This document shows, piece by piece, positions 56,307 to 64,000 of a stretch of 64,000 nt of DNA. A model generated the notes under the pieces. The model made no database searches, was not told the origin of the DNA, and saw nothing but the letters and a program-made list of their open reading frames with translations. A program made the position numbers and the translations under genes. The stretch is from Paucidesulfovibrio longus DSM 6739 (GTDB taxonomy: Bacteria > Desulfobacterota > Desulfovibrionia > Desulfovibrionales > Desulfovibrionaceae): assembly GCF_000420485.1 (NCBI RefSeq), contig NZ_ATVA01000011.1:434001-498000 (forward strand). The letters are read 5' to 3'. Position 1 is the first letter of the stretch. The number at the start of each line of letters is the position of its first letter.

Positions 56307-58256
56307 TCAGTCGCGCCTCGCGCCGAGACCCATTCCCGGCTGCATTTCCTGGCCCGTCAGGTCCGTCTCGTATCCTCCCTGCGCCTTGATCTTGTTCTGG
56401 AAGGCAGTGGTTTCAATCAGCCTGAGCATGGCCTGCAACCTGGGGTCGGACTCGTTCTCCACGGGGAAGATGAGGTCGTAGCGTTCGCGGGCCAGGGGCA
56501 CGAAGTCCAGATCCAGCGCCTTGGCCGCCGCGTGAATGCCCAGGCCGCAGTCCGCGGCCCCGGTGAGCACGTTGACGGCCACGGCCATGTGCGTGAACTC
56601 CTCGCGGTCGTATCCCAGGACATCGTCCGTGGAGATTCCGGCCTGGCGGAGATGATGGTCCAGAAGGATGCGGGTTCCCGCGCCGCGCTGGCGGTTGAGA
56701 AAGCGCACGTCGCTCCTGGCGAGGTCGCTCACGCCCCGGATGCCCTTGGGATTGCCCCTGGCCACGATCAGGCCCTGATGACGGATGGCGAAGTTCACTA
56801 CCTTGACCCGCACGTCGGGCAGATAGCGCTTCAGGAAGGGGAAGTTGAAATCGTCGCTTTCCGGATCGAAGAGATGCACCCCCGCGAAAAGCGCGGTGCG
56901 GTTCTTGAGGGCCGTAAGCCCGCCCATGCTGCCCACGTGGCTTGAGGTCAGGTGCAGCGGAACCGGAAGCCCCATGAGCTCGTTGGCGAGCAGGTCCAGG
57001 GTGTTGTCGTGGCTGCCCACATGGACGAGCACCCGGGAGAGCTCATTTTCCGAAACCAGCAGCTCTGCCATGACGCTCTCCCCGGCCTCCACTCCGTCCC
57101 TGCTCGGCGCGATGCGCGTCACGGCCTGCGCCTTGGTCAGCGTGGTGATCATGCCCGCTCCGCGCGCCAGGGGGGCGGCGAGGTAGCGGTCGTTCACGAG
57201 TCCCACGGCGAGGCGGACGACTTCCTCCTGGCCCAGCCGGGAAGGCGTGCGCCGGATGAGCTTCACGGGCAGCCTGCGGCGCTCGGGGAGAGCGCGTCTT
57301 CCAAGCCAGGCCACGATGGGGGCGAGCACGTCCTCGAAGCAGACCACGGCGCTGACGGGATAGCCCGGCGCGCCCACCAGCAGCTTGCCTTGCGCTTCGG
57401 CCAGCAGGGTCGGCTTGCCGGGCATGACGTTGATGCCATGGCAGAGCAGGGTTCCGAGCTTGTCGAAGATCGTCTTGGTGAAGTCCTTGCTGCCGGCGGA
57501 GGAACCCGCGCCCACGACCACGATATGCGCGTCGGAACGCAGGGCGTCCCGCACGGCCTTGGTCAGGGCCTCCTCGTTGTCGGGCACGGGCGCGGCCCTG
57601 CGGGGCGCGGCCCCCCAGGAGCGGGCCAGAGCCGCGAACACCTGGGAGTTGCTTTCGATGACTTGTCCCGGCTTGGGATCGGGCCGATCCAGGAAATCGA
57701 GCACTTCGTCGCCGGTGGGCAGAAATGCGAGCCGCACCCGCTCGAAGACCTCCACTTCCCAGATGCCTGCGGAAAGCAGCGCGCCGAGGTCGTAGGGGGT
57801 GAGAGTGCGTCCCTGGGGCAAGAGCAGTTCCGTGGCCACGATGTCCTCGCCGATGCGCCGCACGTTGCTCCAGGGGAAGGCCGGAGCCTCGATGCGGATG
57901 GTGGAGGAGTCCACCTGGACCACGTTTTCGATCATGATTACGGCGTCGCGGCCTTCGGGCATGGGATTGCCGGTGTTCAGCGGCAGGTAGCCCTCGCCGA
58001 GACGCAGCTCCAGGGGAGCGTCCTCGCGGGCGGAAAAGGTGTCCGAGGCGCGCACGGCAACGCCGTCCATGGCGGCCGAGTGGAAGGTCGGCGAGGAGCA
58101 GCGGGAGTGGACGGGACCGGCCAGGGTACGCCCGGCGGCGTCCTGCGTGGGGATGGTCTCGATGCCGATCAGTTCGCGTCGGTCCAGCACGGAGCGGGCG
58201 CGTTCCACGGCTTCAGCGGGAGAAATCAGGTCGAGGTAGACGTTGCGTTGCTTCAT
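56307..58256 (-). CDS. MoeA-like protein fused to a periplasmic-binding-protein-like domain
   Basis: A 649-residue fusion. Residues 1-425 form a MoeA-type molybdenum insertase: AMDGVAVRASDTFSAREDAPL, TGNPMPEGRDAVIMIENV, LPTGDEVLDF, VIESNSQVFAAL, VVGAGSSAGSKDFT and GKPTLLAEAQGKLLVGAPGYPVSAVV. Residues 440-640 resemble a type 2 periplasmic-binding domain (VHVGSHDNTLDLLANELMG; LNRQRGAGTRILLDHHLRQAG; GLGIHAAAKALDLDFVPLARE), as in ModE/LysR-associated sensors. It has no signal peptide, so it acts in the cytosol, perhaps by sensing oxyanion. Such fusions are known in archaea and Desulfovibrio. A second, separate MoeA follows 26 bp upstream on the same strand. Confidence 0.88.
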   Translation of the reverse strand: MKQRNVYLDLISPAEAVERARSVLDRRELIGIETIPTQDAAGRTLAGPVHSRCSSPTFHSAAMDGVAVRASDTFSAREDAPLELRLGEGYLPLNTGNPMPEGRDAVIMIENVVQVDSSTIRIEAPAFPWSNVRRIGEDIVATELLLPQGRTLTPYDLGALLSAGIWEVEVFERVRLAFLPTGDEVLDFLDRPDPKPGQVIESNSQVFAALARSWGAAPRRAAPVPDNEEALTKAVRDALRSDAHIVVVGAGSSAGSKDFTKTIFDKLGTLLCHGINVMPGKPTLLAEAQGKLLVGAPGYPVSAVVCFEDVLAPIVAWLGRRALPERRRLPVKLIRRTPSRLGQEEVVRLAVGLVNDRYLAAPLARGAGMITTLTKAQAVTRIAPSRDGVEAGESVMAELLVSENELSRVLVHVGSHDNTLDLLANELMGLPVPLHLTSSHVGSMGGLTALKNRTALFAGVHLFDPESDDFNFPFLKRYLPDVRVKVVNFAIRHQGLIVARGNPKGIRGVSDLARSDVRFLNRQRGAGTRILLDHHLRQAGISTDDVLGYDREEFTHMAVAVNVLTGAADCGLGIHAAAKALDLDFVPLARERYDLIFPVENESDPRLQAMLRLIETTAFQNKIKAQGGYETDLTGQEMQPGMGLGARRD

Positions 58257-58282
58257 GGCGTTCTCGTTGGTTGCGCTGTTGG

Positions 58283-59512
58283 TCAGTACGGCAGGACGTC
58301 GATGTCCTCCCCGGCGTAAAGGCCCTCGCTGGTCGCGGGGACGGCCGCCAGTCCGTGGCTCTGGATCAGGGTGCGCATCAATCCTGAGCGTCCGGGCACG
58401 GGGTGGGCCAGGGGCGTGGCTCCGGGGCGGGGTTCCAGGCGGACGCGGATGAAATCCTCCCGCCCCTGGCGGGAGGCTATGTTGCGGGCCAGCTCCGCCC
58501 GCAGCCGGGGCCGGGAGGCTTCGTCAAAGGCGGCGGCGTCCCCTTCCAGGCCGCGCAGAAGAGGCAGCCCGAGCACGAGCATGACCACGTGGGCCGAGGC
58601 GGTCTGCCCGGGCAGGCCGAGCACGGGCCGCGATCCCTGGCGGGCCAGGATGGTCGGCTTGCCGGGGCTCATGGCTACTCCGTGGGCCAGCACGCTCGTT
58701 TCCGGAAGGGCCTCCAGCGCGTCCACGGTCAGGTCGCGGGTGCCGATGGAGCTGCCGCCGGAAAGAAACACGGCGTCGTACTCTGCCAGCGCCCGCTCCA
58801 GAGCCTCGCGCAGCGCCTGGGCGTTGTCCGGGACGATGCCCAGGAAGCTTGCTTCGCTTCCTGCGGCGCGGGCCAGGGCGCGCACGGTGAAGGAATTCAC
58901 GTCGCGGACCTGCCCCGGCCGGGGCACGGCGTCCACGTCCACGATTTCGTTGCCCGTGGAGAGCACGGCCAGGCGGGGACGCCTGCGCACCTGGACCGAG
59001 TCGAAGCCCAGGGCCGCGAGCAGACCCGCATCCTGGACCCGCAAGCGGGTTCCGGCCGGGAAGACCGTCTTGCCCGGCTCCGCGTCCTCGCCCTTGCGCA
59101 TGACGTTGTCGCCGGGGGCCGCGCTTTTGCGGATTTCAATGGTTCCGCCCATGTCGTGGGTATGCTCGATCATGATCACGGCGTCCGCTCCCTCCGGGAG
59201 GCAGCCGCCCGTGGGGATGCGCGCGCAGTGGCCCGCTTCGAGCCGGAACTGCGGAAAAACGTCGATTTCTATTTCCGCCTGGAGTTCCAGATAGGAAGGA
59301 TTGGACTCGCCGGAGCCGAACACGTCCCTGGACCGCACCGCGTATCCGTCCATGCAGGAGCGGGCGGTCAGGGGCAGATACTCCCCGGAGCGGACGTCCT
59401 CGGCGAGCACCCGGCCCGTGGCGCTTTCCAGGGGCGCTGTTTCCTGGGGCAGGGCGGGGAACGTGGCGCAGAGACGGAGGAATTCCGCACGGGATACGAC
59501 GTCGAAAAACAT
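58283..59512 (-). CDS. moeA: Molybdopterin molybdenumtransferase MoeA
   Basis: MoeA inserts molybdate into adenylylated molybdopterin. The 409-residue protein has the family motifs: SCMDGYAVRSRDVFG, IPTGGCLPEGADAVIMIEH, LRVQDAGLLAALGFDSV, VLSTGNEIVDVD, RDVNSFTVRALA, LSGGSSIGTRDLT and SPGKPTILARQGSRPVLGLPGQ. The ATG at 59512 (GGGAG upstream) starts the conserved N-terminus. Longer in-frame starts lie across the leader hairpins and moaC and are rejected. It is the first gene of a leftward moeA-moeA/PBP-membrane protein operon and is divergent from moaC. Having two MoeA proteins could allow molybdenum and tungsten specificity. Confidence 0.94.
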   Translation of the reverse strand: MFFDVVSRAEFLRLCATFPALPQETAPLESATGRVLAEDVRSGEYLPLTARSCMDGYAVRSRDVFGSGESNPSYLELQAEIEIDVFPQFRLEAGHCARIPTGGCLPEGADAVIMIEHTHDMGGTIEIRKSAAPGDNVMRKGEDAEPGKTVFPAGTRLRVQDAGLLAALGFDSVQVRRRPRLAVLSTGNEIVDVDAVPRPGQVRDVNSFTVRALARAAGSEASFLGIVPDNAQALREALERALAEYDAVFLSGGSSIGTRDLTVDALEALPETSVLAHGVAMSPGKPTILARQGSRPVLGLPGQTASAHVVMLVLGLPLLRGLEGDAAAFDEASRPRLRAELARNIASRQGREDFIRVRLEPRPGATPLAHPVPGRSGLMRTLIQSHGLAAVPATSEGLYAGEDIDVLPY

Positions 59513-59524
59513 GGATACTCCCTG

Positions 59525-59568
59525 AATCCCCGTTTCGGGGTGAATTCGCGGGGCTTGCGCAGCCCCGC
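59525..59568 (-). promoter_or_regulatory. Tandem hairpins in the moeA leader
   Basis: On the minus strand a GCGGGGCT/AGCCCCGC stem (59548-59555 with 59561-59568, 8 bp, 5-base loop) is followed by AATCCCCG..CGGGGTGAATT (about 59525-59546, 5-8 bp stem with TTTC loop). Both lie just before the moeA ribosome binding site. They may act as a leader control; they do not match the known, larger Moco riboswitch. Confidence 0.4.
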
Positions 59569-59582
59569 ACTTGCCGTATAAA
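59555..59582 (+). promoter_or_regulatory. Candidate sigma-70 promoter for moaC
   Basis: TTGCGC (59555-59560) and TATAAA (59577-59582) are separated by 16 bp. The start would be near 59589, about 44 bases before the moaC ATG. It overlaps the moeA leader hairpin. Confidence 0.4.
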
Positions 59583-59632
59583 TGAACTCGTCTTTGATTG
59601 AAAGGATTTATCATTTCTGCAGGAGTTGACAC

Positions 59633-60145
59633 ATGAGCGAGAAGAAAGGCGCGGCCGGGGAACAGCTCAGCCACGTGGACGAGAGCGGCAATTTGCGGAT
59701 GGTGGACGTGAGCGGCAAGGACGAGACGGACCGCCGGGCCCTGGCCCGGACCGAGGTGCTTCTGGCGCCGGCGACCATGGACCTGCTCGTGCGGCAGGCC
59801 CTGCCCAAGGGCGACGTGCTCGCCGTGGCCAAGGTGGCGGGAATCCTCGCAGCCAAGCGCACGCATGAGCTGATCCCGCTCTGCCATCCGCTGATGCTCA
59901 GCTACGTGGATGTGAGCTTTGAGATCGACCAGGAGGGCTGCCGCGTGGTCATCTTCGCCGAGGCCCACACTTCGGGGCGCACCGGACTGGAAATGGAGGC
60001 GCTCATGGCGGCCCAGGTCGCGGCGCTGACCATTTACGACATGTGCAAGGCCGTGCAGAAGAATATCGTCATCGCGGACTGCCGTTTGCTGCGCAAGAGC
60101 GGCGGCAAGAGCGGCCTCTACGAGGCTCCGGAGTTGAAAGGCTAA
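59633..60145 (+). CDS. moaC: Cyclic pyranopterin monophosphate synthase MoaC
   Basis: MoaC converts 3',8-cyclo-7,8-dihydro-GTP (made by MoaA) to cyclic pyranopterin monophosphate. The 170-residue protein has [53 protein letters not shown] and the C-terminal [27 protein letters not shown], which include the catalytic Lys and Asp. GGAG 8 bases upstream of the ATG supports the start. Confidence 0.96.
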   Translation: MSEKKGAAGEQLSHVDESGNLRMVDVSGKDETDRRALARTEVLLAPATMDLLVRQALPKGDVLAVAKVAGILAAKRTHELIPLCHPLMLSYVDVSFEIDQEGCRVVIFAEAHTSGRTGLEMEALMAAQVAALTIYDMCKAVQKNIVIADCRLLRKSGGKSGLYEAPELKG

Positions 60146-60210
60146 ACCCCACTCGAAAGATCGGAATAATCCCGGAGGGTTGACAGGAAGGCATCGTCTG
60201 GCGCATTGAT

Positions 60211-60228
60211 TATGCTTATAGGAGCATA
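60211..60228 (+). promoter_or_regulatory. TATGCT-N6-AGCATA dyad before the tungstate transporter
   Basis: Perfect 6-bp arms (60211-60216 and 60223-60228) lie 15 bases before the wtpA ATG. TTGACA is present at 60180-60185 but no matching -10 is at a normal distance. The dyad could be the operator of a molybdate/tungstate regulator, or a small hairpin. Confidence 0.4.
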
Positions 60229-60243
60229 GCCAAAGGAGTTGCC

Positions 60244-61218
60244 ATGCGTAATGGACTTTCCGTTTGCCTGATGGTGTTGATCTGCTGCCTCGCGGCCCCG
60301 CCGCAGGCCCTCGCCGAGCTGAAGGGCGACGTCGTCATCTTTCATGCAGGCTCGCTGACGGTGCCTCTGGCCGAGATGGAGAAGCGCTTCGAGGCGCTGC
60401 ACCCCGGCGTGGACATCAAACGCGAGGCCGGGGGCAGCACCAAGATGGCCCGGATGATCTCGGAGGTGGGCAAGCCCGCGGACATCATGGCCTCCGCCGA
60501 CTACAAGGTCATCGACAACAATCTCGTGCCCGACTTCGCGGACATCAACATCCGCTTCGCCACCAACCAGCTCGTGCTCTGCTATACCGACCAGAGCCGT
60601 TTCGCCGGGGAGATCAACGCGGACAACTGGTATGAGATCCTGCAACGCGACGGAGTCGTCTGGGGCCATTCCGACCCGAATCTGGACCCCTGCGGCTACC
60701 GCAGCGTCATGGTCCTCCAGCTCGCCGAGAAATTCTACAAGCAGCCCGGCCTGTTCGACAAGCTCATCGCCGCGCGCAAGCCGGAATGGGTCCGGCCGAA
60801 GTCCGTGGAGCTGGTCTCCATGCTCAAGACCGGGAACATGGACTACGCCTGGGAATACCTTTCCGTGGCCGTGCAGCACGGGCTCAAGTATCTGACCCTG
60901 GACCCGCACATCAACCTGGGCGACTACCGCTATGACGATTTCTACGCCCAGGCCGCAGTGGAGGTTTCAGGGAAGGAGCCGGGCAGCATGATCACCAAGA
61001 AGGGCCAGTCCGTGACCTACGGCGTCACCCTGCTGCGCGACGCGCCCAACCGCGAGGCCGCCGTGGCCTTCCTGCGGTTCCTGCTCGACCCGGAACAGGG
61101 CCTCAAGATTCTCAACGACATGGGCCAGCCGCCTTTCGTGCCCGCGCGCGTGCCGGACAAGGCCATGCTGGAAAAGGTGCCGGCGGAGCTTCTCCCGCTG
61201 GTGGAAGCTGGCGAGTAG
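60244..61218 (+). CDS. wtpA: WtpA-type tungstate/molybdate ABC transporter substrate-binding protein
   Basis: A 324-residue exported binding protein (signal peptide residues 1-26, ending ALAEL). It starts with the Wtp/Mod pattern [43 protein letters not shown], followed by [17 protein letters not shown] and [18 protein letters not shown]. These match archaeal WtpA more closely than E. coli ModA. It binds tungstate or molybdate in the periplasm for the permease and ATPase downstream; the preferred anion is not decided by sequence. It lies 7 bp before wtpB. AAGGAG precedes the ATG. Confidence 0.9.
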   Translation: MRNGLSVCLMVLICCLAAPPQALAELKGDVVIFHAGSLTVPLAEMEKRFEALHPGVDIKREAGGSTKMARMISEVGKPADIMASADYKVIDNNLVPDFADINIRFATNQLVLCYTDQSRFAGEINADNWYEILQRDGVVWGHSDPNLDPCGYRSVMVLQLAEKFYKQPGLFDKLIAARKPEWVRPKSVELVSMLKTGNMDYAWEYLSVAVQHGLKYLTLDPHINLGDYRYDDFYAQAAVEVSGKEPGSMITKKGQSVTYGVTLLRDAPNREAAVAFLRFLLDPEQGLKILNDMGQPPFVPARVPDKAMLEKVPAELLPLVEAGE

Positions 61219-61225
61219 CCCGCGC

Positions 61226-62071
61226 ATGAGCAAGGCAACCGGGGCGGTCTTCGGGCCGTCCCGTTCCGCATCCGCCCGGCGCGGCGTCGATCCCTTCTTC
61301 TGGCTCAGCGTGGCTGCCGGGGCCATGATCATGGCCTACATCCTTCTTCCGCTGGGGCAGATGCTCTTCGCCCCGACGCTGGAGAGCATGGTCCAGGCCG
61401 CTTCCGACGCGGACGTGCGCAACGCCGTCGGCCTGAGTCTGGCCGCTGCGGGCATCGCCGCGCTGATCTCCCTGATTTTCGGAACCCCGCTTGCCTACCT
61501 CCTGGCGCGGCGGGAGTTTCCCGGCAGGAAGATCGTCGAAAGCCTCATCGACCTGCCGATCATGATTCCCCATCCCGTGGTGGGCATCGCCATCCTGGGC
61601 CTGACCGGGCGCAACCACTGGCTCGGACGGACCATGCAGGAACTGGGCATTCGGATCATGGGCACGGTCACGGGCATCGTCGTGGTCCTGGTCTTCGTGG
61701 GGCTGCCGTTCTACGTGAACGCGGCCAAGGCAGGCTTCCAGGCCGTGCCCGTTCGGCTGGAAAAGGCGGCGCGCACCCTGGGCTGCTCGAGCGGTCTGGC
61801 CTTCCTGCGGGTGACGCTTCCCCTGGCCTGGCGCAGCATCGTCACGGGCGTGATCATGTGCATGGCCCGCGCCATCAGCGAATTCGGCGCGGTGATCATC
61901 GTGGCCTACCATCCCATGGTCGCCCCCGTGATGATCTACGAGCGCTTCACGGCCTACGGGCTGAAGTATTCCCAGCCCGTGGCGGTCTGGCTGATCTGCG
62001 TCTCCCTGGCGTTGTTTCTCCTGCTGCGGCTGGTTTCCCGGGGTGAGGAGGGAGCCCTTGATCGTACTTGA
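61226..62071 (+). CDS. wtpB: Tungstate/molybdate ABC transporter permease
   Basis: A 281-residue inner-membrane permease with about six hydrophobic segments and the ABC-permease EAA loop (EKAARTLGCSSGLAFLRVTLPLAWRSIVTG). The sequence GTPLAYLLARREFPGRK is typical of the ModB/WtpB/CysT group. It imports oxyanion delivered by WtpA. Its ATG at 61226 is 7 bp after wtpA, and its 3' end overlaps the ATPase gene by 14 bp. Confidence 0.92.
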   Translation: MSKATGAVFGPSRSASARRGVDPFFWLSVAAGAMIMAYILLPLGQMLFAPTLESMVQAASDADVRNAVGLSLAAAGIAALISLIFGTPLAYLLARREFPGRKIVESLIDLPIMIPHPVVGIAILGLTGRNHWLGRTMQELGIRIMGTVTGIVVVLVFVGLPFYVNAAKAGFQAVPVRLEKAARTLGCSSGLAFLRVTLPLAWRSIVTGVIMCMARAISEFGAVIIVAYHPMVAPVMIYERFTAYGLKYSQPVAVWLICVSLALFLLLRLVSRGEEGALDRT

Positions 62072-63086
62072 AAACCTCGACGTGGAACTGCCCGGATTCG
62101 CGCTGCGCGGCGTGAGCCTGAGCGTTGCGGAGCGGGAGTTTTTCGCCCTGCTCGGGCCTACGGGCGCGGGCAAGTCCGTGCTGCTGGAAACCGTGGCCGG
62201 GCTGCTGCCCGTGCGCCGGGGCCGCGTCCGGCTCGACGGCCGGGACATCACCCGGCTGCCGCCGGAGCGCCGGGGGCTCGGCATGGTCTACCAGGACAAT
62301 GCCCTCTTTCCGCATCTGAGCGTGCGCCGGAACATCGCCTTCGGTCTGCGCCATCATCGCGGCGCAAGGCCAGAACGGGTAGGGGAGCTGGCCGAGCTGC
62401 TCGGCATAGCGCACCTGCTGCCGCGCAGCCTGCACGGCCTATCCGGAGGAGAGCGCCAGCGCGTGGCCCTTGCGCGGGCTCTGGCCGTGGAGCCGCGCGT
62501 GCTCTTGCTGGACGAGCCGCTTTCGGCCCTGGATCCCAATTCGCGGCACGGAGTCAAGCGGATGCTCAAGGATCTGCACCGGGAAACCGGCATCACCTTC
62601 ATGATGGTCACGCACGATTTCGACGAGGCGCTCTTCCTCGCCGACCGGGCCGCCGTGATTCGCGGCGGGCGCGTCGTGCAGCAGGGCGCGGTGCAGGACA
62701 TCTTCCACCGCCCTGCGGATGCGGGCGTGGCCGAGTTCGTGGGCATGCGCAACGTGCTGGCGGCCCGCATGGAAGGGCGGCGCGCCTGTGTGGGGAGGCT
62801 GAAGCTGGATTTGCCCGCCGAGGCGGAGCCGGGTTCCAGCCGAGTGGCGTTTCGCCCGGAGGACGCGGTTCTCGGCGGCGAAGAGCTGGCCGGGCGCTAT
62901 GCGAACTGCTTTCCCGTGACGATCTCTTCGCTCGTGCCCGAAGGATTTCAGGTTTCCCTGGAGGTGCGCGCCGGAGATTTGGAATTGTCCTGCTGCGTGA
63001 CCAGGCGGCGCTGCCTGGAATTGGAATTCCGCCCCGGTTCGAGAGCCTGGCTTGCGCTGCCCGAAGCCGCGCTGCACGTCTTCTAG
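62058..63086 (+). CDS. wtpC: Tungstate/molybdate ABC transporter ATPase
   Basis: A 342-residue ATPase with Walker A (LLGPTGAGKSVLLE), Q loop (MVYQDN), ABC signature LSGGERQRVALARALA, Walker B LLLDEPLSALD and H loop VTHDFDEA. A C-terminal TOBE-like regulatory domain (about residues 240-342) fits a ModC/WtpC-type protein and may sense oxyanion. The TTG at 62058 is favoured because AGGAGGG (62047-62053) lies 4-5 bases before it; the in-frame GTG at 62043 is possible. It is the last gene of wtpABC, with a 24-bp gap to a convergent gene. Confidence 0.9.
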   Translation: MIVLENLDVELPGFALRGVSLSVAEREFFALLGPTGAGKSVLLETVAGLLPVRRGRVRLDGRDITRLPPERRGLGMVYQDNALFPHLSVRRNIAFGLRHHRGARPERVGELAELLGIAHLLPRSLHGLSGGERQRVALARALAVEPRVLLLDEPLSALDPNSRHGVKRMLKDLHRETGITFMMVTHDFDEALFLADRAAVIRGGRVVQQGAVQDIFHRPADAGVAEFVGMRNVLAARMEGRRACVGRLKLDLPAEAEPGSSRVAFRPEDAVLGGEELAGRYANCFPVTISSLVPEGFQVSLEVRAGDLELSCCVTRRRCLELEFRPGSRAWLALPEAALHVF

Positions 63087-63110
63087 CGCTTCCCGCCGGC
63101 TGGCGCCGGG

Positions 63111-63938
63111 CTACAGGGTCACCGTCTCGAAACTCATGGCCTTCAGGTCCACCACGATCATCCGGCCGTCCAGAGTGGGGCGGTTCAGGAGCAGGTTCAC
63201 GGCTTCGGCCGCCATGAGCGAGGCGATCAGCGCCACGGTGGGGGCCGGGCAGCCGAGTTTCTTTTCAGCGGAATCGTCGCCGCCCATGAACTCCACGGGA
63301 TGCGCGCCGCCGGGCCGCACCAGGGCGACGTAGCCGCTCCAGCCCGCCAGGGCTCCCGCCACCAGCGGCACTCCCTCGTCGCGGCAGGCCCGGGCCAGGC
63401 TGCGCCGGGAGTGCAGGTCGCCCAGCGCGTCCAGGGCGAGGTCCGCGCCTCGGACCATCTCGCTCATGCCGAAGCCGTCGAGGAAGTCCGAAGTGGTGGC
63501 GAAGCGCACGGCGGGATTGACGAGCTTGCAGCGTTCGCGGGCGGCGTCGGCCTTGCCGCGTCCCACGGTGGCCGTGGTGGCCAGAAGCTGGCGGTTGAGG
63601 TTGGACGGCTCGAACACGTCGCCGTCCGCCGCGCGGATTCGCCCCACCCCGGCGCGGGCCAGGGATTCCAGCACATGGCCGCCCAGGCCGCCCAGCCCGA
63701 CAAGCGCCGCGTCCGATCGCAGCAGCGCGAGCTGCTCCGCAGCCGTGATTGCGTCCATGCCGCGCGAATAATGCTCCGGGACGATTCCCGCCTCAAGGGC
63801 TGTCTGTTCCACTTCGAGCAGGTCCACGCCCTGCGCGCGGGCCAGGCGCTGCGCGTCCGCGAAGCGCAGCAGGCGCAGGCGCCCTCCGGACGGGGAGGCG
63901 GCATCCTGAGCGAGGTCCGCGATGCGCCGCGAGAGCAT
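63111..63938 (-). CDS. ThiF/MoeB-family adenylyltransferase
   Basis: A 275-residue E1-like enzyme: EQLALLRSDAALVGLGGLGGHVLESLARAGVG is the Rossmann nucleotide-binding segment, followed by DGDVFEPSNLNRQLL, in which Asp and Arg contact ATP, and DALGDLHSRRSLARACRDEGVPLVAGALAGWSGYV. Enzymes of this family adenylylate the C-terminal Gly of a MoaD or ThiS sulfur carrier. The start codon overlaps the stop of a MoaD-like gene by one base (TGATG), which supports MoaD as partner. The zinc-binding Cys pairs of E. coli MoeB are not evident; one Cys (GCPAP) near residue 230 is present. Confidence 0.88.
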   Translation of the reverse strand: MLSRRIADLAQDAASPSGGRLRLLRFADAQRLARAQGVDLLEVEQTALEAGIVPEHYSRGMDAITAAEQLALLRSDAALVGLGGLGGHVLESLARAGVGRIRAADGDVFEPSNLNRQLLATTATVGRGKADAARERCKLVNPAVRFATTSDFLDGFGMSEMVRGADLALDALGDLHSRRSLARACRDEGVPLVAGALAGWSGYVALVRPGGAHPVEFMGGDDSAEKKLGCPAPTVALIASLMAAEAVNLLLNRPTLDGRMIVVDLKAMSFETVTL

Positions 63939-64000
63939 CAGCCGCCGCCCACCGCCGGGAACAGCCCGACCCGGTCGCCGTTTTTCAGGACGCTGTCCGG
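63938..64000 (-). CDS. moaD: MoaD-like sulfur carrier, C-terminal end only (cut by window edge)
   Basis: The last 20 residues of a gene that begins beyond the window. They read PDSVLKNGDRVGLFPAVGGG, with the terminal Gly-Gly that is adenylylated and thiocarboxylated in MoaD-type sulfur carriers; the pattern L..GD.V.LFPAV.GG is the family's C-terminal signature. The extra third Gly is unusual but Gly-Gly at the end is kept. It is coupled to the ThiF-like gene by a one-base overlap. It would donate sulfur for molybdopterin dithiolene formation. Confidence 0.8.
   Translation of the reverse strand, partial: PDSVLKNGDRVGLFPAVGGG

Noticed and set aside
59525-59568. A molybdenum cofactor riboswitch in the moeA leader
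   Set aside because: The known Moco motif is larger and more complex than these two simple hairpins; only a generic leader structure is claimed.

Overview
The window is high-GC DNA from a member of the Desulfovibrionaceae (a sulfate-reducing delta-proteobacterium of the Desulfovibrio type). The evidence is gene content and order: the leftward rimP-nusA-ylxR-infB-DUF503-rbfA-nrnA-truB-rpsO-pnp translation operon sits next to the rightward flgF-G-A-H-I-J-N-K-L-csrA-fliW flagellar operon, which is followed by a flgM gene paired with the small 'DVU0524 family' protein. I know this arrangement from Desulfovibrio. No mobile element, phage, CRISPR array or rRNA gene is visible.

Layout. (1) 1-4.1 kb: a large secreted TPR protein and a MEMO-family protein. 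(2) 4.2-14.8 kb, minus strand: the translation and RNA operon, headed by tRNA-Gly(CCC) with its own promoter and terminator. (3) 14.9-26.8 kb: a small PilZ-like protein, then the flagellar rod, ring and hook-associated operon behind a well-spaced sigma-54 promoter. It ends in csrA-fliW, two large palindromes, and a leftward flgM operon with a very good sigma-28 promoter. (4) 26.9-35.8 kb: nadK, an ARMT1/DUF89-like gene and mltA in tight coupling, then gatB, a repeat-rich 467-bp spacer, mtnA, der and tRNA-Ser(GCT). (5) 35.9-42.1 kb: first signalling cassette (histidine kinase, receiver, histidine kinase, receiver-HD-GYP). (6) 42.2-47.6 kb: an NSS transporter with a 33-residue MetS-like partner, a DUF4197 protein, a diguanylate cyclase, and a secreted monohaem c-type cytochrome fused to a beta-propeller. 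(7) 47.8-55.1 kb: second signalling cassette (two histidine kinases, receiver-HDOD, receiver with a degenerate HD-GYP domain). (8) 55.1-64.0 kb: a molybdenum/tungsten cofactor region with an unknown membrane protein, a MoeA-periplasmic-binding-like fusion, a second MoeA, MoaC, a WtpABC-type tungstate/molybdate transporter, a ThiF/MoeB-like enzyme and the C-terminal end of a MoaD-like sulfur carrier cut by the window edge.

How the parts work together. The flagellar block carries three post-transcriptional or anti-sigma switches (CsrA, FliW, FlgM) next to the structural genes they tune. The sigma-54 and sigma-28 promoters I could read fit the usual middle and late flagellar hierarchy. The two signalling cassettes have the same plan (two kinases, then receivers with output domains), but one ends in an intact c-di-GMP phosphodiesterase domain and the other in one that has lost its HD residues. 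A diguanylate cyclase lies between them. The cofactor region holds oxyanion uptake, metal insertion and sulfur-carrier activation in one place, as expected for an organism that depends on molybdenum or tungsten enzymes. Most of the window is ordinary core genome. The items most worth following up are the palindrome pair, the ARMT1-like gene, the two sensory cassettes, the cytochrome-propeller protein and the cofactor leader and operator structures.
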